Assembly: GCA_027563935.2 (NCBI GenBank)
Contig: CM050446.2
Span: forward strand, 29,825,501 to 29,889,500
From: Costus lasius
Taxonomy: Eukaryota > Streptophyta > Magnoliopsida > Zingiberales > Costaceae
Reading direction: 5' to 3'
Length of the DNA stretch: 64,000 nucleotides
The notes beneath the pieces were generated by a model, which saw nothing but the letters and a program-made list of their open reading frames with translations, did no database searches and was not told the DNA's origin. Every line of letters starts with the position of its first letter. Position 1 is the stretch's first letter. Shown here piece by piece: positions 29,328 through 40,812 of this stretch. A program made the translations under genes and the position numbers.

Positions 29328-31688
29328 TTGGTTGAGCTCAACCCTCCTAAAGTAGACATTCAGTGTGTTAAGCCCAAAGGCTTAACTAATACATTGAAAA
29401 CAAAGATGGAAAGAATCAGGAATAATAAGTGCTACTCATGTGGAGGACCACCTCACATGATAAAGGACATAGTACGACTTCAGAATGAGGAGAAGAAAGG
29501 CTTGGCCTTAACTTCTAGCTCAGGTATTTATGTTACAGAAGTCAACCTTTCTACTTCTATGTCATGGGTATTGGATACCGCATGTGGAGCTCATATTTGT
29601 ACAAATATGCAGGGGCTCAAGAAAAGTAGATCGGTGCGGCTTGGAGAGATTGACCTATGCATTGGAAACGGGGCACAGGTTGCTGCTATTGCTGTAGGCA
29701 TTTTGACTCTCTCCTTGCCTTCTGGACTTCAATTAGAACTAGACAATTGCTTTTGTGTACCTTCGCTAACAAAGAACATTGTATCCATTCCTTGCTTGGC
29801 AAGGAAAGGATTTAAATTTGAAATAAATAAGAATTCCTGTTCTTTTTCATTTGCAAATATGTTCTATGGGAAGGGTACTTTATGCAATGGTTTGTATATC
29901 TTGGATATGGAAAGTTCTGTTTGTAACATAAGCAATAAAAGGACCAAACTGAGTGGTTCAGTTGGTGCTTTCCTATGGCACTGTCGATTAGCCCATATAA
30001 ACAAGAATCGCATCCAACAACTCCATGCAAATGGATTGTTAGATTCAAGTTCCTTGGAGGAATTTGATACTTGTGAACCCTGTTTATTAGGGAAAATGAC
30101 AAAGGCGCCCTTCACCAAGATTGGTGAGAGGGCAGAAGGTTTATTGGATCTCATACATACTGATGTGTGTGGACCCTTCAATAAACAAGCCAGAGGAGGG
30201 TACAACTACTTCATTACCTTCACTGATGACTTCAGTAGGTATGGTTATGTTTACTTAATGAGACATAAATCTGAATCCTTTGATAAATTCAAGGAGTTCA
30301 AGAATGAAGTAGGGAACCACCTTGGAAGATCCATTAAAGCTCTTCGATCAGATCGAGGTGGAGAATACCTGAGCGGAGAGTTCTTTGACTATCTGAGAGA
30401 GTGTGGGATCATATCCCAACTCACTCCTCCTAGAACACCTCAATGGAATGGTGTGTCTGAAAGGAGAAATCAAACTTTATTGGATATGGTTCGATCCATG
30501 ATGAGTCATGCAACTCTACCTTCATCATTCTGGGGGCATGCACTAGAAACAGCTTCTCTGATACTGAATAATGTTCCATCTAAGAGTGTCTCCAAAATAC
30601 CATACGAGATATGGAGTGGGAGACGCCCTAATCTCACATTTATCAGGATTTGGGGATGTGAGGCTTATGTCAAACGTCAGGATTCTAGCAAGCTAGAACC
30701 TAGATCTGATAAGAGTGTGTTTGTGGGGTATCCTAAGGAAACTAAAGGATACTACTTCTATGTCCCAACTGAGAACAAAGTTTTTGTTGCTCGGGGTGCT
30801 GTCTTTCTAGAGAAAGAATTTCTTATGAAAGAAGTTAGTGGGAGGAAGTTTGACTTGGATGAGGTCCAAGTGCAAGCACAAGACAAAGAGATGGAATCTG
30901 AGCTACCTGCACCGGTTGCTAGGCAACCTGAGGCTCAGACACAGGTCCCGCGTAGGTCTGGGAGAATTCTTCGGGCACCTGAAAGGTATGGGTCGCTATC
31001 GACCCAACACGATGGGATCTTCATCATTGAGGATGAACCTAGAACCTATGATGAGGCGGTCAGTGGACCAGACTCCAAGAAATGGCTTGACGCCATGAGA
31101 TCTGAGATGGATTCCATGTCGGCTAACCAAGTCTGGGATTTGGTTGAGCTGCCTGATGGGGTAAAACCCATAGGGTGTAAATGGGTCTTCAAAAAGAAGA
31201 CAGACATGGATGGCAAAATAGTTACCTATAAGGGTAGACTAGTGGCTAAAGGATTTAAACAAGTCCACGGGGTGGACTATGATGAAACCTTCTCGCCAGT
31301 TGCCATGATTAAATCCATTCGGATTCTGCTTGCTATAGCTGCATATCATGACTATGAGATATGGCAGATGAATGTGAAAACAGCGTTCCTTAATGGGAAG
31401 CTGACTGAGGATGTGTATATGACACAACCTGATGGCTTCATCCATCCTGCAGAGGCTAATAAGGTCTGCAGGCTAAAGAGGTCCATTTATGGATTAAAGC
31501 AAGCATCTCGAAGTTGGAATCTTCGATTTAATGAGGTCGTGAGAGATTATGGCTTTATCAAAAGCGAAGATGACGCCTGTGTATACAGAAAATTCAGTGG
31601 GAGCTTGGTGATTTTTCTGGTCTTGTATGTTGATGACATACTGCTCATCGGAAACGACATTCCTAGTCTTCAAGCTGTGAAGACATAG
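29328..31688 (+). CDS. Cop3 protease, integrase and reverse transcriptase polyprotein
   Basis: A 786-residue frame. It starts in the gag tail with a zinc knuckle missing its last cysteine (CYSCGGPPHMIKDI, residue about 35). The copia protease has WVLDTACGAHIC (about residue 80). Integrase has its zinc domain (HCRLAHINKNRIQQ, CEPCLLGKM), core aspartates in LIHTDVCGPF and LRSDRGGEYL, and the glutamate in NGVSERRNQ. RT has YKGRLVAKGFKQVHGVDYDE and LYVDDILLIGND. Residue 682 is asparagine in WQMNVKTAFLNG, where every active copia RT has the motif-A aspartate. The frame ends at a TAG (31686-31688) replacing the W of KTWLGK. Frame and length indicate recent decay; the enzyme is predicted inactive. 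Confidence 0.95.
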   Translation: MVELNPPKVDIQCVKPKGLTNTLKTKMERIRNNKCYSCGGPPHMIKDIVRLQNEEKKGLALTSSSGIYVTEVNLSTSMSWVLDTACGAHICTNMQGLKKSRSVRLGEIDLCIGNGAQVAAIAVGILTLSLPSGLQLELDNCFCVPSLTKNIVSIPCLARKGFKFEINKNSCSFSFANMFYGKGTLCNGLYILDMESSVCNISNKRTKLSGSVGAFLWHCRLAHINKNRIQQLHANGLLDSSSLEEFDTCEPCLLGKMTKAPFTKIGERAEGLLDLIHTDVCGPFNKQARGGYNYFITFTDDFSRYGYVYLMRHKSESFDKFKEFKNEVGNHLGRSIKALRSDRGGEYLSGEFFDYLRECGIISQLTPPRTPQWNGVSERRNQTLLDMVRSMMSHATLPSSFWGHALETASLILNNVPSKSVSKIPYEIWSGRRPNLTFIRIWGCEAYVKRQDSSKLEPRSDKSVFVGYPKETKGYYFYVPTENKVFVARGAVFLEKEFLMKEVSGRKFDLDEVQVQAQDKEMESELPAPVARQPEAQTQVPRRSGRILRAPERYGSLSTQHDGIFIIEDEPRTYDEAVSGPDSKKWLDAMRSEMDSMSANQVWDLVELPDGVKPIGCKWVFKKKTDMDGKIVTYKGRLVAKGFKQVHGVDYDETFSPVAMIKSIRILLAIAAYHDYEIWQMNVKTAFLNGKLTEDVYMTQPDGFIHPAEANKVCRLKRSIYGLKQASRSWNLRFNEVVRDYGFIKSEDDACVYRKFSGSLVIFLVLYVDDILLIGNDIPSLQAVKT

Positions 31689-32608
31689 TTGGGGAAGTGT
31701 TTCGAGATGAAAGACTTAGGGGAGGCTGCCTATATCTAGGCGTGAGGATCTACCGGGATAGATCCAAGAGGCTCTTGGCCCTTAGTCAAAGTACTTACAT
31801 TGATAAGGTACTGGAGAGGTTCTACATGGAGCAATCTAAGAAAGGATACCTTCCAGTGAGACATGGCCTTACTCTCTCAAAGAACCAGTGTCCTACAACA
31901 CAGGCTGAGAGGGATGACATGAGTCGAATTCCTTATGCTTCGGCAGTAGGATCGATCATGTATGCAATGTTATGTACTAGACCAGATATGGCATATGCTG
32001 TGAGCATAACCAGCCGATACCAATCCAATCTAGGTCTACAGCACTGGGTGGCTGTAAAGAACATCCTAAAGTATCTGAGAAGAACTAAAGATTTGTTCTT
32101 GGTCTATGGGGGACAGGAAGAGCTCAGTATGTAGGGCTATACTGACGCATCGTTCCAGTCTGACCCTGACGACTTTAGATCGTAGGCCGGCTATGTGTTC
32201 AAGATAAATGGAGGCGCTGTATGTTGGAAGAGCTTCAAGCAATCCACCATAGCAGATTCTACAACCGAAGCTGAGTATGTGGCTGCTTCTGAGGCAGCCA
32301 AGGAAGCTGTTTGGATAAGGAAGTTCTTATGTGATCTTCAAGTGGTACCTAGTGCAATGGATCCCATTGAACTCTACTGTGACAACAATGGAGCAATTGC
32401 ACAAGCCAAGGAACCACGGTCTCATCAAAGATCCAAACACATACTCAGAAGATTTCACCTGATCAGAGAGATCATTGACAGAGGTGATGTCAAGATTAGC
32501 AGAGTAGACACAGAGAACAATCTGGCAGACCCATTGACCAAGGCTTTGTGGCAGCAGAAGCATGATGGTCACGCTAGAGATATGGGGTTGAGATTCCTCA
32601 ACTTCTAG
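31689..32608 (+). pseudogene. Cop3 RT end and RNase H
   Basis: After the stop the frame continues GKCFEMKDLGEA, loses one base near 31735 and resumes LGVRIYRDRSKRLLALSQST. It reaches CTRPDMAYAVSITSRYQSN and ILKYLRRTKDLFLVYGG, then meets TAG codons (at 32131-32133 and in the DFRS-AGY motif) where CAG glutamine codons are expected. The last frame (32195-32608) carries RNase H with STTEAEYVAASEAAKEAVWI and YCDNNGAIAQAK intact, unlike the shifted Cop2 and Cop4 copies, and ends MGLRFLNF. Confidence 0.9.
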
Positions 32609-32618
32609 GTCTTAGTGC

Positions 32619-32629
32619 AAGTGGGAGAT
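32619..32629 (+). other. Cop3 polypurine tract
   Basis: AAGTGGGAGAT immediately before the 3' LTR, the usual copia plus-strand primer site. Confidence 0.88.
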
Positions 32630-34585
32630 TGTTGGTGTATATGCCCTAGGACCTAGTTTTGGTCAACTTATGTACTACTTGACACTGATATTTATATATC
32701 ATTCTAGCATTGTCGTTATCATTGTTTGACTACACCTGCGATTGTGTACTTACATGATAATGTCCCTGGAGACAGATTGGATCTGTGCTCGAATTATAAT
32801 CCCCAGTCGATGTACCTTAGTGGATATGGGACAGCTATGGTACTTGTGAGACTGGTATGTGGGCTGGTTAGGCACGTGGTGCTAACGCAGACACATGGGT
32901 ATATCATTGGGGATATACTGGATAGACCCGCTATTAGGCTATGACTTGGTGTCATGAGTTATCCTCATAAGTGACAGGAGATGCATTGATCCCTTGACTT
33001 GAGGTCATTGATCATTCTATATGATTAGGGACTTGCTTTGATACAACCTAACACCTTGCCGTAGCTGGGAGGTCATAACGGTTGTTATTGAGCATGTCAC
33101 GACCCATATGAGAAGATCAATGGACAGACATAGGATTTGCCCCTTCCCTAAGGAAGTATGATATCCATGGAGCTCCTTTATGGTTCTATAACTGAGAGTG
33201 TATGGCCATACCCAGGTGAGAACCTGTTTTAGTCATAGCCATGTGATTGGATGAAAACAAGTGGTGACACACTTGTCTAATTGGATATCAGTTCGGCAAA
33301 GAGACTGTAATGCATCTGTACCTAGTTGCGATGATGGGGATGTCGATGTCGATATCCATTCCAATGACCTGGGTAGTAGCGATGCACTGCTAGGTGCCAC
33401 TCACTGCTTGTGATGACCTCTGGTCAGCACTGCCAGCGTCAGAGGAACCTACAGGGTCGCACACCTTGATACTTGAGTTCTCGTATTGATCGGGAAGCCT
33501 TATGATCGAGTTATTGGATAACTCAGATCTAATTGGGAGATTTCATCAGTGCCAATGGGCCTGATGAGATGGAAGAATGTTATTGGAGCCAAACTTCATT
33601 TTTGGTAGGTTGACCCGTATTTGACCATGGTTGGTCACATTTGGATTAGGGTTGCATTGGATTGGATCCAAGTGCTTAATCAACCTATGCAATGATGTTT
33701 GGGCTAGCTCATTATCCAATGAGGCCCAATAACAAGTTCTCATGAAGAGATGAGAGGCTAAAAGGGTATAATGGGGAGAAACATGAACCATTAGGCGCCT
33801 AGGGGCATAATGGGGTCATGTTGGCGCCTTTGCTTCATTATGGAAGTAAAGGGCGCCTCCCCCTCTCTTCCTAGGATGGAATGCATGCCTCTATGGCATT
33901 TCTTGAGACACAAGGCAAGGCCTTGGTGCACAAGGAAAGGCGTGGGAACAAAAGGAAAGGTTGAATGAGAATTATGGAAATGTCTTGGAGACTTTCCTTA
34001 TCTCAAACCTCCTCATCCTAGCCCTACACTTGTCATGATCCTAGCCATCACCCTAACCGCCTCTTGCCCTATAAATATGACCCTAGTCGCCCCCTCTTGT
34101 GGGTAATCAATCCTTGAAGGCGTGAACATAAGAGGAGGGGCGAAAGGCTTGGGACAAGGGTGCATCTTCTTCCATAACCGCGAGTTTCTTCCCTTCTTCC
34201 TCCTTGGCGCAAGAGAAGGAAAGGCTTGGCGGCATTCTCCCTTCTCCTCTCTTCTTCTTCAATTGGCACTTCTACCTTGGAGGTGGCGCAAGCATTCAAG
34301 AAGAGAACTAAGGCTTGGATCTTCTTCCCGAGGCTAGCACCGGGCGTGGGAGAAGAGAACTCAAGAGATCCGTGTGTGTGAGACTGCAGAGGGCGCACAC
34401 TTGGGCGCCTACATCGGCATCGCTCTACATTGCTCTTAAGGTATTTCCTCTCATCGTGTCGACTCCCTTGCTTGCGATCTTCACTGGGTTTTTGGGACTG
34501 GCCTGTTTCGGGGACATTCTTCCGCTGCGAAAAATGTATGTCCATAACTCTGAAAATTGTAAAATGTCCCCGGGGTTTCCCAACA
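32630..34585 (+). repeat. Cop3 3' LTR
   Basis: TGTTGGTGTATATGCC to GTTTCCCAACA, 1956 bp, followed directly by the TTGTC duplication. Confidence 0.95.
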
Positions 34586-34590
34586 TTGTC

Positions 34591-35314
34591 TAGCTTTAAC
34601 TAAAGTCCTAAAGGCAGGGAGAGAAACTCCTACAGCAACAGCAGCAACTTGTGCCCTATTACCTATCCGTAGGTCAAGCTCTCTAGGCCTTACCGATCTA
34701 TCCTTTCAGAGCCATCGCATATTTGTACAAATATGAGCTCCACAAGCGGTATCCAATACCCATGTCATAGGAGTAGAAAGGTTGACTTCGGTAACACAAA
34801 TACCTGAGCATGAAGACAAGGCCTTGCCTTTCTTCTCCTCATTCTGAAGTTGCAACATGTCCTTCAACATGTGAGGTGGCCCTCCACATGAATAGCACCT
34901 ACCATTCCTGATTATATCCATCTTTAATTTCAGTTCCTTGGTCAAGCCTTTCGGCTCAACACACTAAATATCAACTTTAGGAGGATTGAGCTCAACCAAT
35001 TCATCAAAGAGCTGTCTCAGATTAAAAAATAATCTCAGAGGCACTCTTCGATTCATATTACCCTCTAAATTCAGGTGACATGTTGGTTAGCAACCTCCAA
35101 AGTATCAACCTGATGCTTATCATAAGCATCCCTCTCAGCCGCTGAGGCCGAGCATGGAAGTGGCTCAGGAAAAGGACACTCAAGGACACAAAGCTTCCTT
35201 TTGAGCTTGAGCACGATTTCTCAAGTTCATATACCAATCCAGTAAGTTGGATCCAACCAACTTTTCCCTTTCCAGGGTAGATCGCAGTGACCATCTGCCA
35301 TTGTTCACAGCCAT
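34591..35314 (-). pseudogene. Cop2 gag and protease start
   Basis: The start codon at 35314 gives MAVNNGRWSLRSTLEREKLV. A frameshift at about 35215 moves the frame (35058-35294) to one ending NMSPEFRG with the TAA also found in Cop3. The next part (34706-34945) has the zinc knuckle CYSCGGPPHMLKDM, again without the final cysteine, and protease WVLDTACGAHIC. The gag middle is deleted at the same LVELNPPK point as in Cop3. Confidence 0.87.
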
Positions 35315-35362
35315 TGTTCTACAACAACCAAGAAACAGCAGATTAGTACTACTTCGAGTCAT

Positions 35363-36892
35363 TTAAACTGGACTTGTTTTAAATGACCATGGCTCCCACT
35401 ATTTTTAATCGAATTGACAACCCACAAAGTCAATCGAGAAATCCAAGATTTCCTAGTGAGATGAGATCCTCATTCCACACAGGGCTTCGCGTCCCACGAG
35501 GGTGGGATGAGATGCACAAAGTGACCCATGTTTCCTAAGGTGGGCGCGCTGGCCGATTGCTCCAAGCAACTCCCCTTGTTAAGATAGTCTGGGCATTTCA
35601 TGTCCAGCGAGGGCTGGATACAACATGAAACCCTTACCTCTCAACGATGCCTCTAGACTTTCACCTTGTGCCCAGCACATGTGAACTTCTAGTCAAGTCC
35701 ATTCCTAACCGTTATGCCCAGGGCCAACGAGTTTCCTTACGAAGGCACGCCCAGGTTAAAACTGGACTGGGGAAACCATTGCCACCACGCACTTTCTAAA
35801 GATAAATGGGTGTGTCCCACGAGGGTGGGAAACAATTCACAACTCCACTGATCGATAGCTTAGTGAGGGCTACGCGTTAGAAGGCTACCAGACTTGATAT
35901 TTTAATTGAGGGTTTTTTGTTTAAGGTCTCATCATCTCAGTTTTATCTTATGTCTATCATTACAAGCATGCAATCCTATGGTGATAACATAACAATAAAA
36001 CATCACAGGCATGCTTTAGCTTTTGTAAAGAAAGCAATAAAAGGATGATGAGATCATAGCCCATTCAAGACATTGAACCAATCCATGCCAAAAAGGGGTT
36101 CAACTCTTGACCTAGGATTCAAGCCCCAAGATGAGACCTAGCCTAGCCGACCTCTAGCTCTATCTTCAAGGTTGGCTCCAAGGTCCTTCTCTCATGGCTT
36201 AGCTCTCAAACCGTAGAGGAATACTTTAAAAGTTCCCCATAGGTTCGGCCAATGCCATGGTCTTGCGCCACTAAGCAGGTTTGCGCCTCTTGCTTGTTGC
36301 ATCACCATCCAATGTATGCATGCGCTAAGCTCCAAGCACAAGCGCCACCCTAATCTTCTTCTTAGTCAAAAGCAAAAAGAAAAAGCGACACGCAGGCCTC
36401 ACGAGGATACATCGCAGGCATGCTAAGGGGGGCTTGACTAATGATCACAACATCATGCACAGTTAAGGTATTTACTCATGCAATTCTACAAGCTCATGAA
36501 AAACATAAAATCTGAAATTTTACTTTTTCATAAAATTAGTCTCTTTTTCTCATCTTCTTCTCACAAATCTTTTGGTTTATTGCGATTTATTTTTCATGAT
36601 GATTTCAGAGATCCTTTCGGCTGGCAATTTTGTCAGATCAAGAGATTTGGCCAGTCCGAAGACACAATGCCCGTCCTACTTGACAAAATTATGTGCGCCT
36701 TTGATCTTTAAATCCAACAAGAAAAATAGTCCAAATATCCAAAAGAGATTGAGAGGATGATAGAAACAAGAAACCCTAATTTTTCTACTTTTAGAAAAAT
36801 TGATTGCCATGCACCATGCTATTTATGAAAATAGAGATATGGCATGTGAGCATGGAAGAAAAGCATAAAACATCGTTCGAGGCTTGCAAGTA
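35363..36892 (-). other. Cop2 untranslated leader with three hairpins
   Basis: Homologous to the Cop3 leader and without coding potential. Hairpins at 35492-35507, 35603-35618 and 35815-35830 match those of Cop3 in stem, loop and spacing (111 and 212 bases between starts). Insertions and deletions make this leader slightly shorter than that of Cop3. Confidence 0.75.
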
Positions 36893-36904
36893 GCTCTGAT
36901 ACCA
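36893..36904 (-). other. Cop2 primer-binding site (initiator tRNA-Met)
   Basis: The plus strand reads GCTCTGATACCA, the initiator tRNA-Met 3' end itself. One base separates it from the LTR. Confidence 0.93.
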
Positions 36905-36905
36905 C

Positions 36906-38983
36906 TGTTGGGAAACCCCGGGGACATTTTACAATTTTCAGAGTCATGGACATACATTTTACGCAGCGGAAGAATGTCCCCGAAACAGGCCGGTCCCAAA
37001 AAACCAGTGAAGATCTCTTGCGAGGGGGTCGACACGATGTGATAGTAAGTACCTTTAAGCAATTAGAAGCCGATGTCGATGAAGGCGCCCAAGTGTTCGC
37101 CCTCTGCAGTCTCGCACACACGGATTCCTCAAGTTTTCTTCTTCCTCGCCCGGTGCTAGCCTCGGGAAGAAGATCCATGCCTTAGGAGAGTTCTCCAAGC
37201 AACTTGCGCCACCACCAAGATGTGATGCGCCAAGGAGATGGAAAGAGAAGGGAACGCCGCAAGCCTTCTTGTTCCTTTGCGCCAAGGAAAGGAAGAGGAG
37301 AAAGATGAAGCATGCTTGCGCCCTTGATGGAAGAAGAAGAGCTCTAAGCTCTCCAAGCCGTCACCCTCTAATGCTTCACGCCTCCAAGGAATTAGCATCA
37401 TCAAGAGAGGGGGCGGCAAGGGCTTATTTATAGGAGTAAGAGGCGGTTAGGGGAGAAAGGCAAGTGTTGACAATTAGGGCATGATTCTAGGAGATTATTT
37501 AATCAAATATACTGATTAAATCTCCACTCCCATATGCGCTTAAGACTTGCCAAAGCAAGTATCAGCCATATGCGCCCATATCATGCCATATGAGGCATCA
37601 ATCCCATTTATGCGCCTAGACTTACTCAAGGCAATATAATGGATTGCCTAATGTGGCTTGGGCGCAAGTCCTAATCCAATTAGGACTCTAATTATGTTAA
37701 TAATCAGCCCACAATTGTCAAACACAATCCAATCAATTATCTTGGGTGATTTAATCACCTAGGAGATACCAAACAAGGCATAGGCGCAAATTCTAGTCCA
37801 ACTAGAATCCCATATGCGCCTATCCTATTAATTCATCCCCATTATACCCTTCAAGCCTCATAGCCCTTTAATACAACTTATTAGCAAGCCCAACTAAACA
37901 ATGGGCCAAGCCCAAAGTCCATTATGCATGTTAACCAAGATATTGGATCCAATCCAATTTAACCCATGGTCAAATGAGGTTAACCATGGTTAATCTGATC
38001 AATATGCCACAAACGGAAGTTGGCTCCAATAAGTTTCTTCCATCTCATCAGGCCCATTGGCGCTGATGAAATCTCCCAAATAGATCCGAGTTATCCAATA
38101 ACTCGATCTAAAGGCTACCCGATCAATATGAAAACTCGAGTATCAAGCCATACGACCCTGTAGGTTCCTCTAACGCTGGCAGTGCTAACCAAAGGTCATC
38201 ACAAGCAGTGAGTGGCACCTAGCAGTGCATCGCTGCTACCCAGGTCATTGGAATGGATATCGACATCGACATCTCCATCATCGCAACTAGGTACAGATGC
38301 ATTACAGTCTCTTTGCCGAACTGATATCCGATTGGACAAGTGTGTCACCACTTGCTTTCATCCAATCACATGGCTATGACTAAAACAGGTTCTCACCTGG
38401 GTATGGCCATACACTCTCAGTCATATAACCATAAAGGAGCTCCATGGATATCATACTTCCCTAGGGAAGGGGCAAATCCTATGTCTGTCCATTGATCTTC
38501 TCATATGGGTCGTGACATGCTCAATAACAACCGCTATGACCTCCCAGCTATGACAAGGTGTTAGGTTGTATCAAAGCAAGTCCCTAACCATATAGAATGA
38601 TCAATGACCTCAAGTCAAGGGATCAATGCATCTCCTGTCACTTATGAGGATAACTCATGACACCAAGTTATAGCCTCGTAGCGGGTCTATCCAGTATATC
38701 CTCCAATGATATACCCATGTGTCTGCGTTAGCACCACGTGCCTAACCAGCCCACATACCAGTCTCTCAAGTACCAGAGCTGTCCCATATCCACTCAGGTA
38801 CATCGACTGGGGACAATTATTTGAGCACAGATCCAATCTGTCTCCCGGGACATTATCATGTAAGTACCCAATCGCAGGTGTAGACAAACAATGATAACGA
38901 CAATGCCAGAAAGATATATGAATATCAAAGTTAAGTAGTACAAAGATGGACCAAAACTAGGTCCTAGGGCATATACACCAACA
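36906..38983 (-). repeat. Cop2 5' LTR
   Basis: Starts TGTTGGTGTATATGCC at 38983 in element orientation and ends CCCCGGGGTTTCCCAACA at 36906. It is nearly identical to 20449-22527. The minus-strand TATAAATA box is at 37425-37432. Confidence 0.94.
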
Positions 38984-39464
38984 GAAATTACCTGCCAAAC
39001 CTGAACCTAACCCTAGGGAACATTGTAACAGCATCATAACTAGGAGTGGAAAATAGTTAGAGGATCCAAGGGGACCATTTGATGATGATGAGGAAGAGCC
39101 TAATGTTTGACCAAGCAGTGAACCAGTTTTGAAATCACAACCTGCACATGTGCAGTCCCATCCTAGCTCTCCACCTTCCAAGGAGGATGAACCTTCACAT
39201 AATGGTGACTTGCCTTGTGAAGTTGAGATTCCTAGACCTAGTTCACCACCACCATATAAACCATCTATTCCTTTTCCCCAGAGGATTGTGCAAGCTAAGT
39301 TAGATATGCAGTTTGGGAAATTTTTGGAAGTGTTGAAAAAGTTGTACATTAATATTCTATTTACTGATGCATTATCTCAGATGCCTTCATATGCAAAATT
39401 TTTAAAGGAAGTTTTATCCAAAAAAAAGAAAAATAGAGGACTATGGTACTATGGCACTAACTGA
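38984..39464 (+). pseudogene. Gyp3 gag C-terminal tail
   Basis: After the Cop2 insertion the gag tail resumes in several frames: HCNSIITRSGK-type words at 39020-39055, then (39129-39464) SPPSKEDEPSHNGDLPCEVE and KPSIPFPQRIVQAKLDMQFG, FTDALSQMPSYAKFLKEVL. This matches the Gyp1 and Gyp4 linker before protease. A frameshift in the A-rich run at about 39425 leads into the protease frame. Confidence 0.85.
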
Positions 39465-40413
39465 GGAATGCAGTGCTCTTATTCCAAACAAGTTACCACT
39501 GAAATTAAAGGATCCAGGTAGTTTCTTTATCCCTTGTTTGATTGGAAGTGTTGCCTTTGACCAAGCCTTATGTGACTTGGGTGCTAGTGTGAGTCTAATG
39601 CCTTTATCTATGTGTAGGAAACTGGATATGGGAGCTCCTAAGCCAACTTCAATATCTTTGCAGCTCGCTGATCGCTCATTGAAGTATCCAGTAGGTATTC
39701 TTGAGGATGTTCCTATCCAAGTTGGTAAGTATTTTGTACCTACTGATTTTGTGGTTCTTGAGATGGAGGAAGATGCAAAAATTTCTATTATTCTTGGTAG
39801 ACCGTTCTTAGCCTCTGTTGGAGCACTAATTGATGTAAAGAACGGTAAACTCACTCTGAATATTGGTGACTTGATTGGGTATACCATTGATGACTTGAAA
39901 GGAATTAATCATTCTTTTTGTATGCACATGATTCATATGGAGGATGACCACGCGCCACAAGTGGATTTCCAGAGAAGACTCAACCCATCTATGAAGGAAG
40001 TGTTGAAATTGCTAGATGCAGGTATTATCTACCCTATCTCTGATAGTAAGTGGGTAAGTCCTGTACATTGTGTTCCGAAAAAGGGAGGTGTCACAGTTAT
40101 GAAAAATAAGGATAATGAATTGATACCTGTTAGAACAGTTACTAGTTGGCGCATGTGCATTGATTATAGGAAATTAAATACTGCCACTAGGAAAGGTCAC
40201 TTCCCCTTACCTTTTATTGATCAGATGGTTGAGAGACTTGCTAAACATTCGTATTTTTATTTTTTTGATGGCTATTCTGGATTTTTTTTCAAATTCCTAT
40301 TCATCCTAATGATCAAGATAAGACCACCTTTACATGCCCATATGGTACATTTGCTTATAGGAGGATGCCTTTTGGATTGTGTAATGCACCTGCTACCTTT
40401 CAGAGGTGTATGA
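39451..40413 (+). pseudogene. Gyp3 protease and N-terminal RT
   Basis: The protease has CDLGASVSLMPLSMCRKLDM (residue about 43) and IILGRPFLASVGA. At about residue 138 the frame jumps from KLTLNIGDL to IGYTIDDLKGINHSFCMH: compared with Gyp1, roughly 420 bp between protease and RT are deleted in frame. RT follows with WVSPVHCVPKKGG, WRMCIDYRKLN and FFDGYSGFF. An extra T in the run near 40290 then destroys the frame. The protease would mature gag-pol. Confidence 0.9.
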
Positions 40414-40812
40414 TGGTTATATTTTCTGAATTTATTGAGGATTTTATGGATATTTTCATGGATGACTTTTCTCTTTATGGTTTTTCCTTTGATGGCTGCT
40501 TGGCTAATTTATCTCAAGTTTTGCAGAGGTGTGAAGAAACTAACCTTGTCCTTAACTCGGAGAAGTGTCACTTTATAGTTAGACAGAGAATAGTTTTGGG
40601 TCACCTTATTTCAAAGAGAGGGATTGAAGTGGACAAGGCCAAGATTGAAGTGATTGAGAAGCTAACACCACCCACCACGGTTAAGGAGATTATAAGTTTT
40701 TTTGTGACATGCAGGATTTTACAGGTGTTTTATCAGGGACTTATCTAAACTTGCTAAACCACTCACTGATTTACTTTGTAAATATGCTAAATTCTGCTTT
40801 GATGAGAAGTGT
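40365..40812 (+). pseudogene. Gyp3 RT catalytic region
   Basis: The frame MPFGLCNAPATFQRCMM reaches the catalytic box FMDDFSLYGF and NLVLNSEKCHFIVRQ. It shifts again at SFFVTCRIL, where Gyp1 has SFLGHAGFY. The short gap to 40812 continues the connection domain ([20 protein letters not shown]) in another frame. Confidence 0.88.

Larger units (their letters stand above)
25414..34590 (+). mobile_element. Cop3: Ty1/copia element with TTGTC duplication, inside Cop2
   Basis: Flanked by TTGTC at 25414-25418 and 34586-34590. LTRs 25419-27372 (1954 bp) and 32630-34585 (1956 bp) differ at about 25 places by eye, roughly 1.3%. It has an iMet PBS, a 1.6-kb leader, a short gag, protease-integrase-RT in one long frame, a broken RNase H and an AAGTGGGAGAT polypurine tract. 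It is in the opposite orientation to Cop2 and of the same family. It entered Cop2 between the protease and integrase codons. Confidence 0.96.
20444..38988 (-). mobile_element. Cop2: Ty1/copia element with GAAAT duplication, split by Cop3
   Basis: Flanked by GAAAT at 20444-20448 and 38984-38988. LTRs at 20449-22527 and 36906-38983 are 2079 and 2078 bp and about 99% alike by eye, so the insertion is recent. Reading leftwards from 36905: iMet PBS, long leader, truncated gag, protease start, Cop3 insertion, integrase, RT, RNase H, polypurine tract, 3' LTR. The pol words (LYVDDILLIGND, YKGRLVAKGFKQVHGVDYDE) suggest a Tork/TNT1-like copia lineage. Several lesions are shared with Cop3 and Cop4, so the copy was probably already defective when it moved. 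Confidence 0.95.
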
